The translations under genes and the position numbers were made by a program. Below are positions 55,100 to 64,000 of a stretch of DNA of 64,000 nucleotides, in pieces. The first letter of the stretch is position 1. Each line of letters starts with the position of its first letter. Where the stretch lies: assembly GCF_000143415.4 (NCBI RefSeq), contig NW_003314324.1, positions 577,767 to 641,766 on the forward strand, written 5' to 3'. This DNA comes from Selaginella moellendorffii. Its lineage: Eukaryota > Streptophyta > Lycopodiopsida > Selaginellales > Selaginellaceae. The notes under the pieces are model-generated. The model was not told the DNA's origin, searched no databases, and was given only the letters and a program-made list of their open reading frames with translations.

Positions 55100-58000
55100 A
55101 TGCGCGAGGTTTCTCGCTGGCTGGCAGTGAATGCCGCGATCATGTGGCTCTACATTGGAACTGGGAAGCTGTCGGATACGCTATCTGTGGTGAGAGCGCA
55201 GGCATCGCCCATCTGGGCGCCGTCGGGATTGATGGTAGCGCTGGTTTTGATCGTGGGCTACAACATTTGGGCGGGATTGCTGCTGGGAACGCTGGGGATC
55301 AATGTCTGGTACTTCCATGGGCGGCGGCCGCGAGCTTACTTGCCGGCGTCTTGCGGCTGCGCGATCTTCTCCACGCTCGAGGCCATGACTTGTGGATGGC
55401 TGCTCAATCATCCGCCCCAGATCAACAATAGCAAGATGTGCTTCCAAGTCCAGGTAGAGCGCGTTTGCTTGCTTCCTTCGTCGTTCTCCCTGGTAAACTT
55501 CGCGCTGAATCATCCATGGCTTTCTTTGTTTGGTTTTTTCCTTGTTCTTGGATTTTTTTCCACCGCCGTAAGTTTGGATAGATCTTTTCGTCGTTAGATT
55601 CTTTCTTGTTCTACCTTTCGATAGATGGTGTTTCTCGATCGTGGGCTTTCAGCTTGGATTCATCCATGAGTTTAGATTTCTTTCTCTTTCATTCGCGGAG
55701 CTCTTCTCTCCCGTTTTTTTTTTTTTCTTACTTCTGTGAATCGATAAATCCTCTTCATTGATGATTTTTTCCTTCTCAAGTTCGTGCTTTCTTCTTCTGG
55801 GACTTGATTTGACGTATGCATGCGCAAAAAAAACTCATCTTTTTTCCTTCCAGGAAGCGAGGAAAGGTGCACGGACCGTAGACACTCTTCACGACGCTCT
55901 TTGGTTCTTCAGCGTGGCCCCGTTCGTCAGCTTCGTTTTTGGAACCGGCAACGCGCTCTCTTTGTCCGTGTTTGGATTGGCCGAGTGGAGCGAGTTTCTG
56001 GAAATCTGGCCAACTTGGGTGTTGGGCGATCTCTCCGCGATCCTGTGTTACACTCCCTGCGTCCTCCACCTCTGGAACCTCTTCGTTCCAGGGACGTCGC
56101 CGATCCACTGGGGACGCAGCAGAAGCTATGCCTCGCAATTCTGGAAAATGTATGGGAGCAAGCGATTCCAGGAGAGCCACCAACACTCCATCCAAATTCC
56201 CGACGAGGGTGGTGATCGAGAAACCAAAGCAGCCGAGAGGCGTGGAGTCACTGGGAAGCTCTTGGATTTGCTGAGAATCAAAGACAAGCTAGTCGACGAT
56301 GGAAACATCACCACCGCCACCACCTCCGCAAACGATGCGAGGATATCATCTGTGACGAGCGAAATGGAGAGCGCTCCACCGGAGAGTTACTTGCGACTTC
56401 GATCGTTATCGACGACGTCCAAGCCTCAGCCACTCCCATCGCTCATCCTCTCGAGAGCTCCCGACGCTCGCTCCATCCGGAAGTGCATCGTCCGGACAGG
56501 AGAGTGCATCGCCTTGTTCGTCTTGCTCATCGTTTTGTCGCTCGTCATCTTCTTCAACTTTGGCGTTGGCGATTTGAGCTTCGTCCAGAGGCTGTCATAC
56601 TTGGTTTTCCCGGTGGTGATCTGGGCCTCGTTTCGATTCAATCGCATTGGGCTTCCTCTGGCCGTGCTGGTCGTGGCAGTGATCGCGAGCGCTGGCACTG
56701 CCAAGCATCGAGGACCTCTTTATCGTAAGAACAACAACCATTCTTTGCTCCAGGTGTAGTGAAAACAGGTTTTCTCTTCTTTCCAAGTTCTGCTTCCTTT
56801 GATGATCCTTTGTTCTTACTCTGGTTCTTTCAGGTGCAAATGTTCGTTTGCGTATTGGCAATAGTAGCTATTACTCTTGCTGCGATAGTTCACGATCGCA
56901 AGCAAATGGAAGGAGAACTTAACGAGATGAATTCCACTCTCGAGCTACAGGTAGTAGCAAGCTTGTCTAGTCGATGTCTTATGACTTCTCCGCAGGTTCA
57001 AGCACGAACTAACGAGCTGGAGCTCGCAAACAAAGAGCTCCAAGAATCACAAGCCGCGGCAGAAGAAGCAAGCCGCGCGAAGTCGGAGTTTCTGGCCAAC
57101 ATGAGTCACGAAATCAGGTAGAACATTTCAAGTTTCTCGTTCTTCCTACCCGACTTTAGTTCGTCAACTCAAGCTTTTGAATCGCAGGACACCGATTCAT
57201 GCGATAATTGGAATGGCCTCGTTGGCTTTGGACACGAATCTCACGGAAGAACAACGTGAACATCTGGACACGGTCGCACAGTCGGCCGACTCGCTCCTCC
57301 ACATTGTCAACACCATTCTCGACCTTGCCAAGATCGAGGCTGGCCGTTTGGAGCTAGAACACGTCCCCTTTAACGTCTGTGACTTGCTCAGCTCCACCAT
57401 GAAAATGCTTCAAGTAAGAGCATGGATCCTCTTATCATCTCGGCATAGTTTTCTAGCTTTCGAGTGAAAGATAATTTCTTGAGTTTTCTTCCAGGTCAGT
57501 GCCAGGCAAAAGGACTTGGATATGTCGTGGGAGGTCTCGGCTGAAGTTCCACAGCAACTTATCGGTGACGCTGGGCGGCTCCAGCAGTGTATCTTAAATC
57601 TTGGTGAGTATCTTCTCTAGTTTTCCTAGTTTTGCATTGCTCTTCTTTAGCTCTATTTTCCATCAAAAGCTCTTCAAAGGTTTTGGTATTTCCATCGAAT
57701 TCTTGGCTCGGTTGTTCTTCGTGATGCTGATCTCTCTCGTGTTTTTTGTTTGCTTGCTCGTTTTATATTCAAGTTCAACCTTTGATTTGGATGTTGTCTT
57801 GATGCCAACTTCTACTTTCTTGCAGTGGGAAACGCCATCAAGTTCACGCAGCGAGGCTCCGTTTTTCTGTCCGCGAAACTCTACACCGAGGACGACTTCC
57901 TGAGGGCCACTTCCTCCACCTCGCAAGCGCTCGAGTACGTCAAAGCCTTGGAGAGACGACGCTCCAGCCACAGCACGCTAGCCTCCCCTCGAGCATTCCT

Positions 58001-59108
58001 TCACTCGGACGGAAGCAACAGCCTCAAGCTCGTGAGTCCCAGGAATCATGTCTCGAATGATCCGCAGCGAAGGGAAGAAGAGGCTGTGTGTGTTTTGTTC
58101 TCCGTCAAAGACACCGGCATTGGTATCAGCCAGGAGAAACAGAAGGAAGTTTTCAAAGCTTTCTCTCAGGCCGATACTTCCATCACCCGGCTGTATGGAG
58201 GAACTGGTCTGGGACTCAGCATTGTCGAAAGGTATGTAGTCTCGAATGGTTTTCTTTCTCAATGTTTCCAAGTTTGTTCTTCCAGATTGGTGGCGATGAT
58301 GGGAGGCCGGATCTGGCTCGAGAGCGAAGCCGGCAAAGGCAGCACATTTTACTTCGCTGCTTGCTTCGATCGAGTAGTGGCAACACAAGAATCAAATCGA
58401 GGAGCAGTAAAGAAGAGCCTGGAAATCGAGGAGGTAGAGTCCATCCAATACCAGGACAGGATACAATCCGCCGAAGAAGCATCGTGTCACTCCAATGGGC
58501 TCAGGACACACGAAGAAACTCCAAACTCCGGCTACTCCCTGCCGCGCGGTGCTAACCAACGTCACTCGGCTGCACCTTGCGGCACTTCAGCGGAGGCGCG
58601 CAGTGTGTCCGGAGTAACTCAACTTGGTCCGGTGGCACCGCCGGAGGACCTTGGCATACTGCGCGGCATGAGAGTCCTGCTCGCCGAGGACAACGTTATA
58701 AACCAAAAGGTGGCGTGCCAGCAGCTACGCAAGTTTGGCACCACGGTGGAAGTGGTGGGCGATGGCGAGCAGTGCTTGAGCGCGCTGGAGAGAGACCGTG
58801 ATCGCTACGATCTCATCCTCATGGACGTCCAGGTGAGTTTTTTCTTCCCTTTAGTTCTTCCAGATCTGAGTTTCTTGTTCGTCCAGATGCCAGTTTTGGA
58901 TGGCTTAGAGGCTACGAGGAGCATCCGAGCCCAAGAGAAACTAGCCGGGTATCGGTCCAAGCCGATAATCGGGCTCACGGCTCACGCGATCCAGGGGTAC
59001 GAGGACAAGTGTATCGAGGCGGGAATGGATGCATACGCTTGCAAACCATTCCGGGCCAAGCAACTTGTCGATGTAATCCAAAGAGTAATGAGCCACTGTT
59101 CTTCCTAG
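55100..59108 (+). CDS. Hybrid histidine kinase with MASE1-type membrane sensor
   Basis: Nine exons: 55100-55453, 55854-56753, 56834-56950, 56996-57117, 57188-57413, 57495-57603, 57826-58231, 58286-58832 and 58887-59108; 1,000 residues. The first half is a multi-pass membrane domain of MASE1 type (SPIWAPSGLMVALVLIVGYNIWAGLLLG, then a WVLGDLSAILCYTPC block and several later helices) interrupted by a long Ser/Thr-rich loop. A short coiled coil leads to the H-box MSHEIRTP with His about residue 495. The N-box (GNAIKFT), DTGIGI and GGTGLGLSIV follow, then a receiver with LLAEDNVINQ and phospho-acceptor Asp about 925 in LILMDVQMP. It should pass phosphate to His-transfer proteins as cytokinin receptors do, but no CHASE domain is present. 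The signal it senses is unknown. Confidence 0.92.
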
Positions 59109-59217
59109 AATCTTGGAGAGCCAACTTTCTGAGAGAAGCTTTCCATTTGTCGATAGAGGAGAGACTTGGATTCTTGGAGAGCTAGACATAGAAGTTGTTC
59201 TTCCGAGAGCTTAAAGG

Positions 59218-59420
59218 TTGCTTACCTGAATACTGCTCGCAAAAGGGAACACTAGGCGCGCATCCCTGTGGCTCGTTCCCAGATCCAAAGGATCGATCGA
59301 TCGATTGGTCCAGCGGCCAGACAACCGTAGTGCTTCCTTCACGGGGCGATCGAGAGCTCCAGTGCTTTTGCTCTACTACAGGAAGCTCATGAGAAAGCAA
59401 GGGTGAGACAAGAAGGGAAC
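59218..59420. repeat. Dispersed duplicate, partner at 62618-62690
   Basis: TTGCTTACCTGAATACTGCT, CGCAAAAGGGAACACTAG and, later, AAAGCAAGGGTGAGACAAG and GGGAACGAGTGAGG recur at 62618-62690. The second copy lacks about 155 bases between the CTAG word and the AAAGCAAGGG word. Confidence 0.8.
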
Positions 59421-60889
59421 GAGTGAGGTGGTCAATATTCTAGAACTTCGAGCTCCACCACGTAGGCCAGATTCTTTTGGAGGGGAGAAACCGAGATCGA
59501 GAAGCATAGGGGGATGGCCCGAGCAGAGTTTTGTGTTGCCTCCCTTCGCAAGTGACCACCTAGAATTCGCGCGAAAAAAAACTTTCAAAAACTTTGAGGC
59601 TGTATAATCGGAATGGCGACTGCTCCCGCCAGGATCTCGTGCTGCTCACGATTATCGGAAACTTGGAGAGGAGTTGGAAGATGGTCTCTTGGAGAACTGC
59701 GATCACTCCCTTCGCCACGCTGGATTGCCCTTTCCCAGAGTGGGAATCTAAACCAATTGCAGGAACTGTTTCCGGAGATGCCGTGGCGCAGCATTGCGTT
59801 CTAAAACTTTCTAACGCAAATATATAACATTCATGGCATGACAATTGGGTTGATGCTTCTTTCGAAAGATCTCAGAGAAAAGTTTTCTTTCGTGAAACGC
59901 CATGGTATGTGCATATGGCCATCATAGGTATCTTGTTTAAATCTTTGATGACAACGACTCAATATTGACAAGCTTCAATAGTGATGTCTTTTCTTTACTC
60001 ACCTTGAGTACCGCAGCTCCAGCCACATTGCCAAAAAAAAATACACGTCTTCCCATCTGTCCAGTCCACATATCTGGACAGAACACCGGCCCCAACTACG
60101 AGAGCCGTCTTGAATCTCCCTCCTGGAGATGCATACATTAGTGTACATGAAAACATTGCCGAGTTTTAATAAGAAAACCACCTCTCATGACTCTATAAGA
60201 TTAACCATAAAGTTGCTATAATGTCAAAGGCAACTGAGCTATGGCATCCCAATTGATTTGCCACATATAACCCCGAAAACATAGAAGTGCTCGTGAAACA
60301 ATTCTTTATTGTAAACATGCATAACTTAATGATGTCATTGTCTCTACCGTGATGTTAGATTCCAGACTTGTTTGAGAGTATATGGCGCGAGTGAATGCTA
60401 ATTCTGTCCTAGATCCATTTGTCAGCGGTCTCCAACTTGGGGGGCTGAAATTGGCAAAATCTGTATTATAGATGACTTGCTGCGCCGAGCCAGTTCCATG
60501 CAAACTCAAGAATTCGTGAGCAAAGATTTGTAAGTGTAACAAATGGAATGTCATCAATGACAGCAACAACAACAACAATCTTGCATTTGTCTTTGTCGCT
60601 AAAGGAGTGTAGAAATCTTCCACTGGAGAGATTTGCATGCTTGGCTGTGCCAGAGATACATCTTCTGTGAAAAGTTGACGAGATTGAGTGGTGATTATAA
60701 GTTTTGTCCTGCAAAGTTTAGACGCTTGGTGTTGAGGTGGAATGCTGCTATTGGAGATACCAAAGCTAATATATTCGAGAGTTCGAGAAGCAGAAGCAAT
60801 TGCTAGAATGGAGACAAGTCCAGTCATTGATCAGGTGAAGTTGATGCTCTTGAAGTTCCCAAAGCTGAGCAAGATGTAAGGTGGTAAAA

Positions 60890-61770
60890 CCGCGGGAGGA
60901 AACTGAGAGCGAAGCGGCGAAGAGGACATGATGGAGTACTTGGAGGAGCGTGTGATGTTCAAGGAGTGAACATCATAGCCGATGGCTGGTTGGCCTTGCT
61001 CTACACGATGGATTTGACGAGGAGGGAAGCATCTGCTTTTTTGTCCAAGAATTTTTAACGTTTGACCACAAATCGTTGTGCAATGGCCGCGATGCTCACA
61101 CCCAGCTTTCTCGTCCCAGATGCTGCGAGAAGCCATGATCGAGGCCTTCACCGGATCCACGCACCAAACGAACATACTCATCACTGAAATCATCAAAAGC
61201 TTGGTGTTTGTGTTTTATTTTTAAAACGCTCCGAATCTGAAAACGAAGGGATTCTTCGCATGGGAGCAATGGAACGGGAAAAGAGCCCACCAATCGATTC
61301 CTGGGCAGGAGGAGTTCTATGCTTCTCGTTCCTCATCAGCCGAGCTTGTGCAACAATCACGGTCTTTCTACTCGAAGCAGGCTATGGAGATCACAGAATG
61401 GAGTTGGACAAACAGAGGCTTGTTGCTGTCATCGCAGGAGACTAGCATTCCACCGGAATGTTCATTGCAACAAGAAGTGTGAGGTCCATCAACTTGAAAT
61501 TGAGCTCGGAAAGGTGGCTAGAACTGCGAGGAAATCGAGAGCTAAGTTTTTGCAGGGAGAGGACACGATGGACTACTTGGAGGAGCGTAGGGATCTCTAC
61601 AGGAATCGAGGAGATATCGAAGGTGTGTTTTGCTATAAATCAAGCTAAACAGGCTAGCGTTTGACCACAAATCATCGTGCGATGGCCGCGATGCACACAC
61701 CCGTCCCAGGTGTGCTGCGAGAAGTGATCGAGTCCTTCCCCGGGTCCACGCGCCAAACAAAAAGCTTGGA
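60890..61770. repeat. Local tandem duplication of a degraded gene piece
   Basis: Words in 60930-61180 recur in 61560-61765: TACTTGGAGGAGCG, CGTTTGACCACAAATC, ATGGCCGCGATG, GTGCTGCGAGAAG-like and TCCACGC(A/G)CCAAACAAA-like. On the minus strand both can be read as FVW-VDP-K, so a short coding piece was duplicated and has since decayed. Confidence 0.7.
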
Positions 61771-62089
61771 TGAAGCTTGGGAATGGAAGGGAGTGTATAG
61801 AAGTGGGTTTCTAAACGCTCAGAATGAAATCTTGTTCCTTCTTCCAGTAGGTAGAGAAATTGGGAGTGTTATTATCAGAATTTACAAGCTGCTGATTTGG
61901 CCGCTTCGGCCTGCCTAGCATGCGAACAACGCCAGCCACAAGAAAGAGTGGCGGGAGATAATTCAAGATCATGGACAAGCTTTTTGTCCCGCTGCTGTTG
62001 GAACTGTTTTCCTCCTCGTTTCTCTCAATGGAAGATTTGCGGTTCTCAAACGAGACCACAACCTTTTTCCTACCTCTCATGCCCATCAC

Positions 62090-62210
62090 CAGGTTGGCGA
62101 TGCCATTGCCATGGCCAGCAGTATGGACATATTGAGTTTTGTTAAAAGGATCCCAAAGCAATATAGCCTCTCGTGGAACGCAGTCGTGTCTGCATATTGG
62201 TATCTTTCTT
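62090..62210 (+). pseudogene. PPR gene scrap
   Basis: The plus strand near 62124-62200 reads MDILSFVKRIPKQYSLSWNAVVSAYW, the join between two PPR repeats. Neighbouring sequence soon loses the pattern. Confidence 0.6.
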
Positions 62211-62898
62211 GAATCTTTAGGGATGGTAGATGCTATGACAAACAACTCCAGGTAGACAACTCAAAGGAGAATGCAAAGCCCACATGGATAGAAAACCAAA
62301 AGGCCATAGCCAACTACATTGCAAAATTTCCAACGAGCTTTTTGGAAATTTAGTGGCAGGATCCTGCTTGCGGCTCAATCGTAAGTTCCCTCCCGGCCAT
62401 GCATCAATTCTCCTTGTCCTCCTTTCGTGGGGAAGATTTGCGGAGGATCCTCTTCCCATTCCGGATTACAACGCTTCTCATAATGCTGCTGGCGGAGCTG
62501 GCATTTGCGGCAACGGGGCCGGCATTGTTGAACAGATTAACCATGTCTGAACAAAGCAAACCGACACAAACACGCATTAGTCCCAGGAGCCCCAGATGGA
62601 AAGCATAGAATGAGCATTGCTTACCTGAATACTACTCGCAAAAGGGACCACTAGGGTGAGAAAGCAAGGGTGAGGGAACGAGTGAGGGCTGGGCTTATAT
62701 TGCCACGAGATGGTAGCGGCCAACTAACGATCCAGCCACTGTGATCGATCAAGAGCAGCAAATCCGGATCCTGCCACCATTTTCCAAAAGGCTCTTGGAA
62801 ATTTTGCGCTATCTTTTCTTGGTTTGCTATTGTGGGCATCTCGTTCAACAAGATACCTATGATGATACAGGAGCTCGACCAAAAATTTTGCCAAAATT

Positions 62899-62970
62899 TC
62901 CGTTGCCGGGAATTGAACCCGGATCTCTCGGGTGAGAGCCGAGTATCCTGACCGACTAGACTACAACGGA
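62899..62970 (-). tRNA. tRNA-Glu (anticodon CTC)
   Basis: 72 bases on the minus strand. Acceptor TCCGTTG pairs with CAACGGA. The D-arm contains TAGTCTAGTCGGTCAGG, the anticodon loop CTCTCAC lies in a CTCGG/CCGAG stem, and the T-arm is CCGGGTTCAATTCCCGG. No intron. Confidence 0.97.
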
Positions 62971-63220
62971 GTACATTACTTTTCGCGAGCCGGACGGTTT
63001 AGGGTTTTAGGTGGTGTTAGAATTTGCGCGAAAAAAAAGCTTTCAAATTTAAGCGTATTAGGGCTCTTCCAATTTGGCGCGTTTGTACCGCGCGGTTACT
63101 GCTCGGTCGGTGTGTGCCGCGCGACCCGGCTTGTGCCGCGCAGTACATTTGATTAGTCAATGAGTCGATAGATGAGATCGATCGAGCTAGAAAGAATGTA
63201 TTTACACGATCTATAGATCT

Positions 63221-63928
63221 CTAATGAGCAGCGATCATGGGCTTACACATCATTCTCTTGAACTCGAGGAAATCGACCAGGCCATCGCCGTTGGAATCCA
63301 CCATCCGGATCATCCTGGAGCAACTGGGGCGGCCGCCATGCTCCTCCACGAATCCTAGCCTGGCGAGAACCGTGTGGAGCTCCTCCGCCGTGATGAATCC
63401 ATCGTTGTCGCGGTCGAAGACCCTGAAAGCCTCCATCAGATCTTCTTCCTCTTGATCTTCGCCCTCGCAATCCGGCGCTTCCTCTCCTTCCAAAATATCC
63501 CTGCGACCGTGGAAGATGGAGCAAAACTCCCCGAAATCCACGAATCCGTCGCCGTCCTCGTCGATCGCCTCGAGTGTGGCGGCCACGTCGCGATCCGAGA
63601 GGCTGCGATCCAGCCGCAGCATCATCTGTGCGATGTCGCCCTTGCAAATCAGACCGTCGCGGTTGCAATCGAATTCCTGGAAGACATTCCAAAGCTCTAG
63701 CTCTTCTTTCCTTCCACGCAAATTTAGGGCTCTTGGGCAGCTTGGCGATGGAGATGGAGTGAGGAGGGGCTGGCAGTGCCATCCATAGTCCATGAGATGG
63801 GGCAAGTGGAGCGAGCACGGCGCGATGGAATCCCTCGCCCTCATTCTTGCTTTCTTCGCGATTCCTTGTGGGATTGTCGGCGCATCCATGCGAGTAGCAG
63901 CTCCTCCTTTGCTTGGCGATCGATGCAT
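63221..63928 (-). CDS. Calmodulin-like protein with four EF hands
   Basis: Single exon, 235 residues. The frame continues upstream but opens with TTG; the first ATG is at 63928. After a basic N-terminal extension of about 75 residues come EF-hand loops DCNRDGLICKGD, DEDGDGFVDFGE, DRDNDGFITAEE and DSNGDGLVDFLE. The first loop ends in Asp instead of Glu at position 12 and may bind calcium weakly; the others look normal. The linker between pairs is acidic (EEAPDCEGEDQEEED). The last hand is nearly identical to that of the protein at 49.1-49.9 kb, so they are paralogues. The basic N-terminus might be a targeting peptide. Confidence 0.93.
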   Translation of the reverse strand: MHRSPSKGGAATRMDAPTIPQGIAKKARMRARDSIAPCSLHLPHLMDYGWHCQPLLTPSPSPSCPRALNLRGRKEELELWNVFQEFDCNRDGLICKGDIAQMMLRLDRSLSDRDVAATLEAIDEDGDGFVDFGEFCSIFHGRRDILEGEEAPDCEGEDQEEEDLMEAFRVFDRDNDGFITAEELHTVLARLGFVEEHGGRPSCSRMIRMVDSNGDGLVDFLEFKRMMCKPMIAAH

Positions 63929-64000
63929 ACTTATCGATGCCGCCAACGCGGTAAGAATCGAGAAGTAGTGTCACGCATTTCTACGATTGCCGGCGACAGG

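Larger units (their letters stand above)
59109..62898. other. Degraded, repeat-rich intergenic region
   Basis: No intact gene recognised. Minus-strand open frames at 60306-60827 and 60831-61196 (the latter with SFGNF and Cys-containing phrases) may be remnants of an extracellular protein, but I cannot name a family. Two pairs of local duplicates and a PPR scrap lie here and are listed separately. Confidence 0.5.

Noticed and set aside
1-64000. CRISPR arrays, operons or phage genes
   Set aside because: All supported genes are spliced or single-exon plant genes; no spaced direct repeats with unique spacers were seen.

Overview
The window looks like nuclear DNA of a lycophyte, most likely Selaginella (inference). 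Genes are compact, with many introns of about 50-100 bp. Proteins of land plants (PPR proteins, a PIF-type bHLH, a TMO5-type bHLH, RFI2, LIN/CERBERUS) sit beside a flagellar assembly gene (CFAP298) expected only in plants with motile sperm. Gene-poor stretches are AT-rich and hold pseudogene fragments. No CRISPR, operon or bacterial signal is present.

Layout. 1-14.2 kb: two direct copies of a ~4.2 kb block, each with an 11-exon trehalase gene on the minus strand. They are separated by ~5.8 kb that holds a GA-rich minisatellite between two 13-G tracts, and a dead TsaD/OSGEPL-type gene. 14.3-16.7 kb: an ER DnaJ (ERdj3B), a small VOC/glyoxalase-fold gene convergent with it, and tRNA-Ser(AGA). 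16.7-22.9 kb: AT-rich DNA and a composite pseudogene block made from a secreted LRR gene (parent-like copy at 52 kb), the RFI2-like gene (parent-like copy at 23 kb) and a plastid-type DnaJ. 22.9-26.4 kb: an RFI2-like RING gene and a SIRT5-like sirtuin, head to head with 93 bp between start codons. 28-36.7 kb: a TMO5/bHLH30-like factor, a head-to-head pair of PPR genes (102 bp between start codons) and a PIF-like bHLH. 37-43 kb: CFAP298 and a U-box/ARM/WD40 ligase of the LIN/CERBERUS type. 46-50 kb: a coiled-coil gene and a calmodulin-like gene. 50-54.5 kb: a PPR pseudogene, tRNA-Ser(GCT) and the secreted LRR gene. 55-59 kb: a hybrid histidine kinase with a MASE1-type membrane domain. 59-63 kb: repeat-rich, degraded DNA and tRNA-Glu(CTC). 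63.2-63.9 kb: a second calmodulin-like gene.

The genes do not form one pathway. They cover trehalose breakdown, ER protein folding, light and auxin-type transcription factors, mitochondrial deacylation, organelle RNA handling, cilia, ubiquitin ligation, and calcium and phosphorelay signalling. Exon models were built by hand from splice signals and reading phase. Every spliced gene listed as a CDS closes in frame, except that the second trehalase was checked at selected junctions only. Several models use GC-AG introns. Protein family names rest on remembered motifs, not on a search.
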